From Clostridium sp. (GTDB lineage: Bacteria > Bacillota > Clostridia > Lachnospirales > Lachnospiraceae): a DNA stretch of 64,000 nucleotides. Below the pieces are notes generated by a model that saw only the letters and a list, made by a program, of their open reading frames with translations, ran no database searches and was not told where the DNA came from. Of the stretch, positions 15,887-24,552 are shown in pieces. The stretch spans positions 62,001-126,000 of the forward strand of contig JAGZZT010000003.1 of the NCBI GenBank assembly GCA_018377235.1, read 5' to 3'. The translations under genes were made by a program, and so were the position numbers. Numbering within the stretch: the first letter of the stretch is position 1; each line of letters starts with the position of its first letter.

Positions 15887-17943
15887 AATTTAAGGATTCT
15901 CAGGCTCAGATAGAAGTTATGCTTGCAGACGGAGAGTCCGTCACACTTCAGGGCCTTCCATATGATATGCAGTATATTGTAAATGAAGATATAGACAAGC
16001 TGAAAGATTCTTTATATGAATCAGTAACAGAGGCTCCGCAGGAGGGAACAATCACAGAGAAGGATGAGACAGTTACATGGATCAACAGAAGAATAGATAC
16101 ACAGGTAACAGAATTTACGGTTAAAAAGATAGCTGATATTCAGAATGATGCATCGGCGGATGGGGAGATATACCAGTTTGCCCTCTATAAATTCCCGGAA
16201 GAACTGAACGGCGATGGAAGCACTTTCTGGAAGCCATATGAAGGTACTTATTATGTAAATGGAATCAAAGCTGGAAGCATTGAAAACAGCAGTTTTCCAC
16301 AAGGAGTGATTGGCTTTGAATTGAGCAAAGAGACAGTCATGGAAGCGGTGATCAGCGTACCTGTAAGTGAAAGTAAAAACACATTTTTAATCAGGGAGAT
16401 CGATAATGGAAACGCTGATCATACAGTCTGGACCATGCCGGATGGGAAGACGCTTAATTCTCTCGATACAGCGGCATTTGTATTAGAAAAGAGCGCAGGA
16501 AAAACATTTATCTGTACCAATACATATACAGCTGAGAGGTATCTGACAGTAGAAAAACAGCTGGCGCCAGGAAGTAAAAATCCAAGTTCGGATTTACAGT
16601 ATCCATTTACAATGGTGGAGGCAGATACGAAAATCAGCAGCTTTAACCTGAAAGCAGGGGAGAGTTCCAATGAAATTTCTGTTGAAGAGGGACAGACCTA
16701 TACAATTACAGAGCAGATTCCAAATGCGGCCGGATATGAGGGAAACCTGTCATATGTCGATGGGGCAGAACGGATAGACGGAACGAATTCAGCCAAGATT
16801 ACGATTGATAAGCTCAACCAGACAAAGACCTCTTATGAGGTAGTTCACAGCTATCGGTTTAAGGAAGTAGAAAGCGGAAACGGAAAGAAAAAGCTGCAGC
16901 TTCTGGTGCTGAAAATGAAGGATAATAATGATGAGCCAGCCTGGTTTTCCGGAACGTCTGTGATGGAATCAAAGGAGTATAGTGGGGATTATAAGCAGGC
17001 ATTGAATGAGTTAATTGCGAAGATGCAGAAGGCTGACGGAGAGCCTCACTTTATAGGAGAAAAGGCAGTCTTTTACAAAGCTCCTCTTCATGGACACGCA
17101 TTTAATCAGAATACGAAGACTACGCTGGATCAGATTACTGTTATGAAAGCTCCAGGACAGCCAGATAATCCAAAGTGCAATTACTCTAACGTATTTTCCA
17201 TCTGGGGCGGAGTCTGCTATGAGTACAACGAGTATATGAAGTATGATGTGAAGGAACGTCTCCAGGAAAATGCGGCGGGAACTATCAGCAGCATTGTTAT
17301 GGTGGATGAAAACGGAGCGGAAAAGGGATATCACAAGGAATCCTACAGTGGAAGCCAGAAGATAGATAATACGGCAACCTTCCGCCTGCGCGTTACAATG
17401 GATACTTCTGCTTCTATTTATAAGAAGGTCACCTTTTATAATAAATGGGAACAGACCTTAACTGAGATGAAAATTATAAAAGAGATTACAGAGGCTGACA
17501 CAGAAGATAATACATTTTTATATGAAGTGACAGGGGAGGATGGAAGCAGATTTTATACATCCATTATGATCCCAGCTGGACAGACAAGCGGAAGCCAGAG
17601 CTTTAAAGACATTCCGGCTGGAAGCTATACAGTGAGGGAACTGGATCACATGAGATATGAGGCAGCAGAAGGCACCTTGAATCCACAGACCAAGGAAATC
17701 TCTGGGGAGGATATTTCCCAAAACATTTTCAGCTTTAGAAATAAAAAAGTATCAGAAGGTTACTTTTCAGATACTTCCGTTATTTTAAACAAGGTAAATG
17801 AGGATGGAAGCTATACTCAGGAAAGAGAAAACGGAGATACTGTCAAGGGGCTTTATCAGGAGCAGCCGGCGGCGCTTCTTACGCCAAAGCATGACAGTGA
17901 CGATGGGACAGCCGGAGATGGCCATCTTCCTCTGGAAAATTAA
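15883..17943 (+). CDS. Fibro-slime/Cna-B-like giant surface protein, 3' part (frameshifted)
   Basis: The continuation of the preceding gene in the -1 frame. The first codons (VKFKDSQAQIEVMLADGESVTLQGLPYDMQYIVNED) complete the beta-sandwich domain begun upstream, so independent translation from GTG 15883 (overlapping the previous stop as GTGA) would give a protein with neither signal peptide nor intact first domain. Further Cna-B-like modules follow, e.g. ERYLTVEKQLAPGSKNPSSD, TYTITEQIP and GSYTVRELDHMRYEA. The C-terminus ends GDGHLPLEN with no LPxTG motif or membrane helix, so it would be freely secreted or held by other surface components. Confidence 0.8.
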   Translation: MKFKDSQAQIEVMLADGESVTLQGLPYDMQYIVNEDIDKLKDSLYESVTEAPQEGTITEKDETVTWINRRIDTQVTEFTVKKIADIQNDASADGEIYQFALYKFPEELNGDGSTFWKPYEGTYYVNGIKAGSIENSSFPQGVIGFELSKETVMEAVISVPVSESKNTFLIREIDNGNADHTVWTMPDGKTLNSLDTAAFVLEKSAGKTFICTNTYTAERYLTVEKQLAPGSKNPSSDLQYPFTMVEADTKISSFNLKAGESSNEISVEEGQTYTITEQIPNAAGYEGNLSYVDGAERIDGTNSAKITIDKLNQTKTSYEVVHSYRFKEVESGNGKKKLQLLVLKMKDNNDEPAWFSGTSVMESKEYSGDYKQALNELIAKMQKADGEPHFIGEKAVFYKAPLHGHAFNQNTKTTLDQITVMKAPGQPDNPKCNYSNVFSIWGGVCYEYNEYMKYDVKERLQENAAGTISSIVMVDENGAEKGYHKESYSGSQKIDNTATFRLRVTMDTSASIYKKVTFYNKWEQTLTEMKIIKEITEADTEDNTFLYEVTGEDGSRFYTSIMIPAGQTSGSQSFKDIPAGSYTVRELDHMRYEAAEGTLNPQTKEISGEDISQNIFSFRNKKVSEGYFSDTSVILNKVNEDGSYTQERENGDTVKGLYQEQPAALLTPKHDSDDGTAGDGHLPLEN

Positions 17944-17973
17944 ACAGAATGACCAGAACAGGGAGGAACAGGC

Positions 17974-18498
17974 GTGTCTAAAATAGTTACAAATATATGT
18001 AATATCATTTCTGCATTAATGATTATGGCCTGTCTGGCCATTACGGCGGCGCTGATAGCGCCGCGGCTGGCCGGCCGCGAGGCGTTTGCGGTTATGAGCG
18101 GCAGTATGGAACCGTTTTACCATGTGGGAAGCATCGTATATGTAGATAAGAATATTTCCCCGGAAGAAATCCAGGTGGGAGATCCTATTACATTCCGGAA
18201 ATCAGAAAACGCGGTGGCAACCCATAGAGTGATTGCCGTTGACAAGGAAGCAAGACAGTTTACAACCAAGGGAGACGCCAACGAGGTTCAGGATATGGCC
18301 CCGGTGTCCTTTGACGATATGATAGGAAAGGCGGGAATGTCGATTCCTCTGCTGGGATATATTTCCCTCAATATCGGCACAAAAAAAGGAATGATAGTGG
18401 CGGCGGCAGTTGTCGTAGTGTTTGTCCTGCTTCAGCTGATACCGGAAATTTTGAAACCGGAGAATCTGGAGGAAAAGGAGGAGAAAGCAAATGAATAA
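17974..18498 (+). CDS. sipW: SipW-type (ER-type) signal peptidase I
   Basis: A 174-residue membrane protease with a hydrophobic segment at each end. The catalytic serine lies in MSGSMEP, and ATHRVI supplies a histidine where bacterial signal peptidases use a lysine, the mark of the SipW/archaeal/ER type. In Bacillus, SipW processes TasA and related fibre proteins. GTG 17974 has GGGAGG upstream, and the 3' end overlaps the next gene by 8 nt. Position between the giant surface protein and two TasA-like genes strongly supports the role. Confidence 0.93.
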   Translation: MSKIVTNICNIISALMIMACLAITAALIAPRLAGREAFAVMSGSMEPFYHVGSIVYVDKNISPEEIQVGDPITFRKSENAVATHRVIAVDKEARQFTTKGDANEVQDMAPVSFDDMIGKAGMSIPLLGYISLNIGTKKGMIVAAAVVVVFVLLQLIPEILKPENLEEKEEKANE

Positions 18499-19171
18499 AA
18501 TAGGAGCGTGGCTGAAAAGAAAGAAGACGTTTCTGTTTGCCGCCGCTGCGCTTGCCGTCCTGACTGCAGGTATGTCTCTGGCGTTCTTTACAGATGGGGA
18601 AACAGCCGCCAATACGGTAAAGACAGGAGAAGTGCAGATTGATATCGAAGAGAATATAGACGGCTTGAAAAAGACTGATATTTCGGTGACATCAACAGGG
18701 AAAAGTCCCTGCTATGTGCGGATGCGTGTAGACGTACCAGTCCTCAAATATGAGGAGGGTGGAGAAGAAAAAATCCTGTCTCCTGATGTGAATTTTAATG
18801 ACAGGGACGATACTCCCGTCGAAACAGACGGAAGCGAGTGGAACGGATATACGGAAGGAAAAGAGATCAGCACAGGAAAGGATTCTTCCGATACAGTAAA
18901 AACTGCTTTATGGGTGAAAAAGAATGACGGATACTGGTATCTGTCCGTTCCTTTGAAGGCAGGGGAAAAAGCAGCTCTGTGCAATCAGGCAGAGTATAAA
19001 GAGCTGATGTTAAACGGAACGCTGAACCTTCCGGCAGGCATTTCCAAAGATCAGCTGTCCATTCTGGTTTATGCAGAAGCTGTTCAAAGCGGACACATAG
19101 ATGTAGGCGATGCAAAGGGCGCAGAAGCGGCTTACAAGGCATTCCAGCAGTTAAAGAATGGTGAAAATTAA
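18491..19171 (+). CDS. TasA/CalY-like protein with SipW-dependent signal peptide (1)
   Basis: A 226-residue exported protein. The N-terminus (KKTFLFAAAALAVLTAGMSLAFFTDGETAANTVKTGEV) matches the SipW-dependent signal and start of TasA/CalY-family proteins: hydrophobic stretch, xLAFFTD and then NTxxTGxV. The body is probably beta-rich. No LPxTG and no C-terminal helix. It overlaps sipW by 8 nt, so the two are translationally coupled. Family members form amyloid-like or pilus-like matrix fibres in Bacillus; here that is inference. Confidence 0.85.
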   Translation: MNKIGAWLKRKKTFLFAAAALAVLTAGMSLAFFTDGETAANTVKTGEVQIDIEENIDGLKKTDISVTSTGKSPCYVRMRVDVPVLKYEEGGEEKILSPDVNFNDRDDTPVETDGSEWNGYTEGKEISTGKDSSDTVKTALWVKKNDGYWYLSVPLKAGEKAALCNQAEYKELMLNGTLNLPAGISKDQLSILVYAEAVQSGHIDVGDAKGAEAAYKAFQQLKNGEN

Positions 19172-19195
19172 AAAACTATGGTGAAACCGTCGGGA

Positions 19196-19228
19196 AATGA
19201 CCGATATATAACCAGAAGATTATATAAT
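19196..19228 (+). promoter_or_regulatory. Second SARP-type direct-repeat operator and -10
   Basis: AATGACC (19196-19202), 4-bp spacer GATA, TATAACC (19207-19213), then 9 bp and TATAAT (19223-19228). Repeat length, pitch and distance to the -10 equal those at 12606-12638, although the 7-mers match each other less well. No -35 consensus is present. It would drive the second TasA-like gene, with a leader similar in length to that of the fibro-slime gene (ATG 73 versus 74 bp after the -10). Confidence 0.6.
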
Positions 19229-19301
19229 TTGAAACTGAAAAAAACCTGAGGCAGTTCCTTCAGGAAATATAAAAATAAATGATCGAACATGGAGGCAGAT
19301 T

Positions 19302-19994
19302 ATGAAGAAGAGAACAAAACTTATCACAGCAGCAGTATCTTTAGGCGCATTGATGACAGTAGGCGGAACACTGGCGTGGTTTACAGACAGCGAGACAGCT
19401 ACAAATACAGTGACAACCGGTTATGTAGATGTAAAGATTGAGGAGCACAAGCCGACAGAGGAGGAGGCGCAGAGGGGAGGATACACATTCGAGGTAGATG
19501 AGAACAATACCGGAATTACATACGGCTCTCTCACCCCAGGCGCCTCCATCCCTAAAGATCCGACAGTTATCTACACAGGAAGCGTAGACGGATATGTCCG
19601 TTATAAGGTAGAGATTGATATGGGAGATGAAGCAGGCGGAGATACTGGATTCTCAAGAGAGCTGATTGATAAACTGGAGTTTAAAAAGGACGGACAGAAG
19701 GTTGAGCTTAATACTTTGGTTGACGAGAGCAATGACGGACTTTGGATTTATGATACGAATGTCCGCAGCAATGGAGATAAGGGAACTCTCCTGTTTGATA
19801 CTGTAAGCATTTCAAAAGAAGCTGGAAATGAAATTGCCAATAAGAGCCTTAAAATAGTAGTTAAGGCAGATGCAATCCAGGCAGCTAATCTGGAAGACAA
19901 AAATAACGATGGAATTGATGCAGAAGATCTGAAAGCTGCGTTTGGAGATGGCGAGGTTGCAGTTTACAATGATGATGAAGAGGTTGTAAAGTAA
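19302..19994 (+). CDS. TasA/CalY-like protein with SipW-dependent signal peptide (2)
   Basis: A 230-residue exported protein. N-terminus KKRTKLITAAVSLGALMTVGGTLAWFTDSETATNTVTTGYVDV is a textbook SipW-type signal followed by the TasA/CalY start motif. The middle contains YGSLTPGASIPKDPTVIYTGSVDGYVRYKVEI, resembling the SxxPGxxxxKxPxVxNTGxxxxYVRxKV signature of the family. GGAGG lies before the ATG. It has its own putative SARP-type promoter, suggesting it is the more abundant fibre subunit, with the 18491 product perhaps a minor partner. Confidence 0.87.
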   Translation: MKKRTKLITAAVSLGALMTVGGTLAWFTDSETATNTVTTGYVDVKIEEHKPTEEEAQRGGYTFEVDENNTGITYGSLTPGASIPKDPTVIYTGSVDGYVRYKVEIDMGDEAGGDTGFSRELIDKLEFKKDGQKVELNTLVDESNDGLWIYDTNVRSNGDKGTLLFDTVSISKEAGNEIANKSLKIVVKADAIQAANLEDKNNDGIDAEDLKAAFGDGEVAVYNDDEEVVK

Positions 19995-20034
19995 ATATAA
20001 CTGGTTCACATGGCAGCGAGGAGGATAGAATGCT

Positions 20035-20958
20035 ATGAAAACAAAAAAAATACGCCGGGCGGCGGCTGGCTTCTGTACCGCAGCCATGATGGCATTAAAC
20101 AGCGTCCAGTCGTTCGCCGCTGCGCCCTTGATGCTGAGGGCTCCTGAGGTAAGCTATAACCACAGGGCTGAGGGGGGATTTACAGTATCAGCCCAGGATA
20201 AGGATTTATTCACAAATATGAAAAATCTGGTTCCAGGTGACGTAGTGGAAAATACGGTTGACATAACAAACAACAGCAGCCAGAGTCTTACCTTCTATGT
20301 AAAAGCATATCCAGACTTTACTGCTTCCGGAGAGGGAGCCAGAAGAGACGGCGGCCCGCTTGTGACAGAAGAAGGCAAGGAGTTCCAGTCAGACCTCCTT
20401 GACATTATGAAAATGAACATTACCAGGGAGGACGGAACGTACCTCTACGGAGACGAGAATTTCTCCCAGCCGGCTTCTGGAAAGGGGACAGAGTTTGAGG
20501 AGAGCGAGTATGGAATTGTAATAGGAAGTATTCCGGCTCATTCCAGCGAAACCCTTACAGTGACGGTAAAGCTTCCGGGAGCAGAGATGAACAATGATTA
20601 TGCCGACAAGTTTGACGCGGTCGACTGGGTCTTCTATGTAGAGGGAACAGACGGCGGAGGAGGCGGTAATCATGGCGGCGGAGGCGGTGGCGGAGGAAGC
20701 CACGGCGGAGGCGGCGGAGATCCCACCGGTCCGGGACAGATTACTATTGTGGATGACGAGGTTCCATTAGCGCCTGGCCTGGGAGACGGGGACGTCAATA
20801 TCACCATTGAGGACGGAGCCGTTCCGTTAGGAGCGCTTCCGCAGACAGGCGACGAGACTCCGATTCTTTCGGTGATCGCAGTTTTGGGAGTCAGCGGTAT
20901 GGTTCTGCTGTACCTGGGAAATTCTCTCCGGAAGAAGAAAAGCTCAGAAGAAAAGTAG
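20035..20958 (+). CDS. LPxTG-anchored secreted protein with glycine-rich hinge
   Basis: A 307-residue surface protein. A signal peptide (MKTKKIRRAAAGFCTAAMMALNSVQSFAA) is followed by a beta-rich region with VPGDVVENTVDITNNSSQSLTFYVKAYPDF, which resembles the lipid- or partner-binding domains that accompany TasA-like proteins. Next come a Gly/His-rich stretch (residues ~205-230) and a sortase signal: LPQTG, hydrophobic helix, RKKKSSEEK tail. It is likely the wall anchor of the putative fibre. No sortase gene is in this window, so a housekeeping sortase would be used. RBS GCGAGGAGGA; a strong terminator follows. Confidence 0.85.
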   Translation: MKTKKIRRAAAGFCTAAMMALNSVQSFAAAPLMLRAPEVSYNHRAEGGFTVSAQDKDLFTNMKNLVPGDVVENTVDITNNSSQSLTFYVKAYPDFTASGEGARRDGGPLVTEEGKEFQSDLLDIMKMNITREDGTYLYGDENFSQPASGKGTEFEESEYGIVIGSIPAHSSETLTVTVKLPGAEMNNDYADKFDAVDWVFYVEGTDGGGGGNHGGGGGGGGSHGGGGGDPTGPGQITIVDDEVPLAPGLGDGDVNITIEDGAVPLGALPQTGDETPILSVIAVLGVSGMVLLYLGNSLRKKKSSEEK

Positions 20959-20985
20959 AACATCTTTGATAAAGTTTTAAATGAA

Positions 20986-21028
20986 AAACGGGAGGCAGGA
21001 AGCTTTAAAAGGCAGCTGCCTCCCGTTT
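20986..21028 (+). terminator. Intrinsic terminator of the surface-fibre operon
   Basis: A 13-bp perfect stem (AAACGGGAGGCAG, 20986-20998, with CTGCCTCCCGTTT, 21016-21028) followed by a moderately T-rich stretch. Confidence 0.8.
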
Positions 21029-21067
21029 GCTGTCTTTATTATTAAGAAATTGACAGAATATCGTAAG

Positions 21068-21097
21068 TTGACTGTGATCCTCTTTCCTGCGTATAAT
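21068..21097 (+). promoter_or_regulatory. Sigma-A promoter of the cell-wall-binding protein gene
   Basis: TTGACT (21068-21073), 18-bp spacer, TATAAT (21092-21097). Unlike the two SARP-type promoters it has a near-consensus -35 and no ACC-ending direct repeats. Confidence 0.75.
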
Positions 21098-21135
21098 AAA
21101 GATAGGATAAGCAGGGACAGAAGGAGGAGAATGGT

Positions 21136-22413
21136 ATGAGAAATGCGGAGAGAAGACTGCGGATGCTGGCAGCAGCAGGGCTGTCTGCTATCCTTACAGT
21201 AGGCAGCGGTTTAGGGCAGATAACAGCCTGGGCAGCTTCCAAGACTATTTCCAAAGTGGAAATTGAGCTGAATATCGAGATGGAACCAGGAGACGATCTG
21301 CCGGATCTTTCCTATGGAGCTAAAGGAAGCGGATCCAATGTCATGGTATCTGACGGAGCAAAATATGAGATTGCAGAGGATCCGGAGTGGACCAGCTCGG
21401 TGGGGAACAGCGGCGTAAAAATTGGCAGCAGCTATACGCTGAAGCTGTATCTGGATGCGAAGGATGAGGAGGAGTATAAGTTCAGCGGAACATACAAATC
21501 CAGCAATGTGAAGGTAAAAGGCGGAGAGTTTGTTTCTGCCAGCCGTTCAGGAAGCGGGAGACTGAAGGTGACGGTGAAGACAGATCCGGTGGAGGGAACC
21601 TTTGATTCTCCGGATGAAGCAGAGTGGAGCGATACTACTCTGGGATTAGCTAAATGGGACGCTGTAGATCATGTAAGCGCTTATGATGTGACTCTTTATA
21701 AGGGCGGAAGTACTGTCTATAAGGTTAAAGGCTATGAGGGAAATAAAATTAATTTTTATCCTTACATGACAAGCGCAGGAACATACAGTTTTAAAGTGCG
21801 TTCTGTGGCTAAAAATGACAGCCAGAAGGATTATGCTGACAGCAGCGACTGGACAGAGTCCGATGAGATTTATATTGGAAAGGAATCCGTCTCTGATGGT
21901 TCTGGAAAGGTAGATTATAATAATCCAAATGGAGCAGGAAATAATAACACAGCCCAGGTAGGCTGGATCCAGGACGGAAACCGCTGGTGGTACCGCTATC
22001 CAGACGGAAGTTACCCCAAAAATGACTGGCTTCTGGTGAATAATCAGTGGTTTCTCTTTGACGCCGAAGGCTGGATGATGACAGACTGGCAGTTTAAAAA
22101 TAATAACTGGTATTACTTAAATCCTGTTTCTGATGGAAATCGGGGCGTGATGCTCACTGGCTGGATTCATACCAACAGCGGCTGGTATTATCTGAATCCA
22201 GGACCCAATGGAACTGTGGGAGCCATGTACAGAAATCAGTGGCTTGATTTAAATGGAAAGAAGTATTATCTGGGAGACAGCGGAGTGATGTACGAGGGAT
22301 GGAAGCAGATAGGACATGACTGGTATTATTTCTATCCTGGAAATGGTGAGCTGGCAGTGAATACGACGATTGACGGTTTCTATGTGGATGGCAGCGGAGT
22401 CTGGAGAAAATAG
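21136..22413 (+). CDS. Secreted protein with C-terminal cell-wall-binding (choline-type) repeats
   Basis: A 425-residue exported protein. Signal peptide MRNAERRLRMLAAAGLSAILTVGSGLGQITAWA; residues ~35-260 are a novel beta-rich region including a fibronectin-III-like stretch (LAKWDAVDHVSAYDVTLYKGG, YSFKVRSVAKN). From ~275 to the end are about six aromatic repeats of the CW-binding type (GWIQDGNRWWYRYPDGS, NNWYYLNP, SGWYYLNP, HDWYYFYP). Such repeats bind choline or related groups on wall polymers. AAGGAGG upstream. A LicD-family gene at 53.7 kb could supply a phosphocholine-like decoration; that is inference. Confidence 0.85.
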   Translation: MRNAERRLRMLAAAGLSAILTVGSGLGQITAWAASKTISKVEIELNIEMEPGDDLPDLSYGAKGSGSNVMVSDGAKYEIAEDPEWTSSVGNSGVKIGSSYTLKLYLDAKDEEEYKFSGTYKSSNVKVKGGEFVSASRSGSGRLKVTVKTDPVEGTFDSPDEAEWSDTTLGLAKWDAVDHVSAYDVTLYKGGSTVYKVKGYEGNKINFYPYMTSAGTYSFKVRSVAKNDSQKDYADSSDWTESDEIYIGKESVSDGSGKVDYNNPNGAGNNNTAQVGWIQDGNRWWYRYPDGSYPKNDWLLVNNQWFLFDAEGWMMTDWQFKNNNWYYLNPVSDGNRGVMLTGWIHTNSGWYYLNPGPNGTVGAMYRNQWLDLNGKKYYLGDSGVMYEGWKQIGHDWYYFYPGNGELAVNTTIDGFYVDGSGVWRK

Positions 22414-22485
22414 AAACGGCAGAGTCCGGCAGCCTTCAGTCAGAGGAAGCTGGAACCTAGATTAAATTTAAAATGTATCATGAAT

Positions 22486-22547
22486 GAGGAGAGATTTGCT
22501 AAACCTATGTCTGCTTGACAAAGGGAAGGGCAGTTTCTCCTCTTTTT
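22486..22547 (+). terminator. Terminator after the cell-wall-binding protein gene
   Basis: GAGGAGA (22486-22492) pairs with TCTCCTC (22536-22542), followed by TTTTTATTTTA. The loop is long (43 nt). The 22414-22721 gap otherwise holds only the promoter at 22625. Confidence 0.6.
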
Positions 22548-22624
22548 ATTTTACTGTTTTCTGCGCCTGGATACTCAGGAGACAGCATATTCATGGGGGA
22601 GGCTGGCTGAAGTGCGTAAACCGC

Positions 22625-22653
22625 TTGACTCTTGGATAAAAGTAATCTAAAAT
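22625..22653 (+). promoter_or_regulatory. Promoter of the ecfA1-ecfA2-ecfT-truA operon
   Basis: TTGACT (22625-22630), 17-bp spacer, TAAAAT (22648-22653). It supplies a promoter for ECF genes that elsewhere are often co-transcribed with rplQ. Confidence 0.65.
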
Positions 22654-22721
22654 TTAACGAGATATGAGAATCATCACGACAAAGAAGCCAGGCGCCAGAG
22701 GCGGCGCGGGAAGGAAACGAG

Positions 22722-23663
22722 ATGAATATTATTAAGGCAGCGGGACTGGTATTCGACTATATCAGACGCGATGAGGAAGATAAAATTGAGGAGAAAAAGA
22801 GGGCTTTAGATCATCTTGATGTGGAGATTGAGAAAGGCAGCTTTGTGGCGGTGCTGGGGCATAATGGTTCTGGAAAATCCACTTTTGCCAAGCATCTGAA
22901 TGGGATCCTGCTTCCCACAGAGGGGGAAGTCTGGGTAGCCGGGATGGACACAGCGGATGAGGAGAAGCTTTGGGATGTGCGGAAAACAGCAGGCATGGTG
23001 TTCCAAAATCCGGACAACCAGATTATTGGGAATATTGTGGAGGAGGATGTGGGATTTGGTCCGGAAAATTTGGGAGTCCCCACAAAAGAGATCTGGGAAC
23101 GGGTGGATAAAAGCCTGAAGGCAGTGGGAATGACCCTTTACCGGAAGAAATCCCCAAACCGCCTTTCCGGCGGCCAGAAGCAGAGGGTAGCCATCGCCGG
23201 GGTGATGGCTATGAAGCCCCAGTGTATTGTGCTGGATGAGCCTACGGCTATGCTGGATCCGAACGGACGGGCGGAGGTAATCAGGACGGTCCGGGAACTG
23301 AACCGCCAGGAAGGAATAACAGCAGTGCTGATTACTCACTATATGGAGGAAGTTATTCATGCAGACCGGGTGATTGTCATGGACGATGGAAGGATTGTCA
23401 TGGACGGGACGCCGAGGGAGATATTTTCTCAGGTGGAAAAGCTGAAAGAGTACAGGCTGGACGTGCCTCAGGCCACAGAACTGGCCTATGAGCTAAAAAA
23501 GGCAGGAGTGGATCTGCCAGATGGAATTCTCTCCAGAGAGGAATTTGTGGAGGCGTTTCTGGCCTGCTGTCCCGGAGAGCTTTTAACAAAAGATCCGAAA
23601 CGGGAGGAAAACAGCCAGAGTATTCACACAGTACAGACAGCAGAGGAAGGCAGAGGCAGATAG
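22722..23663 (+). CDS. ecfA1: Energy-coupling factor transporter ATPase 1
   Basis: A 313-residue ABC ATPase of the shared ECF module, which powers vitamin and micronutrient S-components. Walker A GHNGSGKST, Q-loop region GMVFQNPDNQIIG, signature LSGGQKQRVAIAGVMAM and Walker B CIVLDEPTAMLD are intact. A C-terminal extension after ~280 is poorly conserved. First gene of ecfA1-ecfA2-ecfT. No S-component is encoded nearby, so this is a group II (shared) module. Confidence 0.95.
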   Translation: MNIIKAAGLVFDYIRRDEEDKIEEKKRALDHLDVEIEKGSFVAVLGHNGSGKSTFAKHLNGILLPTEGEVWVAGMDTADEEKLWDVRKTAGMVFQNPDNQIIGNIVEEDVGFGPENLGVPTKEIWERVDKSLKAVGMTLYRKKSPNRLSGGQKQRVAIAGVMAMKPQCIVLDEPTAMLDPNGRAEVIRTVRELNRQEGITAVLITHYMEEVIHADRVIVMDDGRIVMDGTPREIFSQVEKLKEYRLDVPQATELAYELKKAGVDLPDGILSREEFVEAFLACCPGELLTKDPKREENSQSIHTVQTAEEGRGR

Positions 23664-23685
23664 GACAGCCAGAGAGGAACACGCC

Positions 23686-24552
23686 ATGTCAGTTTCAATT
23701 GAAGTAAAGGACTTAAATTACAAATACAGTGAAGGGACAGCATTTGAGCAGCAGGCTTTGAAAAATGTGAATTTTAAGGTGGAGGACGGAGAATTTATTG
23801 GACTCATCGGTCACACGGGATCTGGAAAGTCCACACTGATCCAGCATCTGAACGGCCTGATTAAAGCCTCGTCGGGAGATATTCTCTATCACGGGGAGAG
23901 CATTTACAGGGACGGCTATTCCATGAAGGAGCTGCGCAGCAAGGTAGGGCTTGTTTTTCAGTATCCGGAGCATCAGCTGTTTGAAACAGATGTTTTTACA
24001 GATGTGTGCTTCGGCCCCAGAAACCTGGGACTTTCCAGGGAAGAGACAGAGAGCAGGGCGAAACACGCCCTGAAGCTGGTAGGGCTTGACGAGAGCTTTT
24101 ACAGGCAGTCTCCTTTTGAGCTTTCCGGCGGCCAGAAGCGGCGTGTGGCCATTGCCGGGGTACTGGCCATGCGGCCGGAGGTGATGATCCTGGACGAGCC
24201 TACAGCCGGGCTGGATCCGAAGGGCAGGGATGAGATCCTGGATCAGATTGAGCGCCTGAACAGGCAGCATGGTCTGACAATTATTCTGGTCTCCCACAGT
24301 ATGGAGGACGTGGCCAGATATGTGGATCGCCTGATGGTTATGGATCATGGAGAAAAGGTGTTTGACGGAACGCCCAGAGAGGTGTTTGGCCACTGCAGGG
24401 AGCTGGAAGCCATCGGCCTGGCTGCTCCTCAGGTTACTTATATTATAGAAGAACTGCGGGAAAAAGGTGCGGACATCCAGGGTACAATTACCACAGTGGA
24501 GGAGGCTAAGAAGGCAATTCTGGCATTTCTTGGGAGGCAGGAGAACGTATGA
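23686..24552 (+). CDS. ecfA2: Energy-coupling factor transporter ATPase 2
   Basis: A 288-residue partner ATPase. Walker A GHTGSGKST, GLVFQYPEHQLFE, signature LSGGQKRRVAIAGVLAM and Walker B VMILDEPTAGLD are intact. It pairs with EcfA1 as a heterodimer beneath EcfT. It begins 22 nt after ecfA1, and its stop overlaps the ecfT start as ATGA. Confidence 0.95.
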   Translation: MSVSIEVKDLNYKYSEGTAFEQQALKNVNFKVEDGEFIGLIGHTGSGKSTLIQHLNGLIKASSGDILYHGESIYRDGYSMKELRSKVGLVFQYPEHQLFETDVFTDVCFGPRNLGLSREETESRAKHALKLVGLDESFYRQSPFELSGGQKRRVAIAGVLAMRPEVMILDEPTAGLDPKGRDEILDQIERLNRQHGLTIILVSHSMEDVARYVDRLMVMDHGEKVFDGTPREVFGHCRELEAIGLAAPQVTYIIEELREKGADIQGTITTVEEAKKAILAFLGRQENV

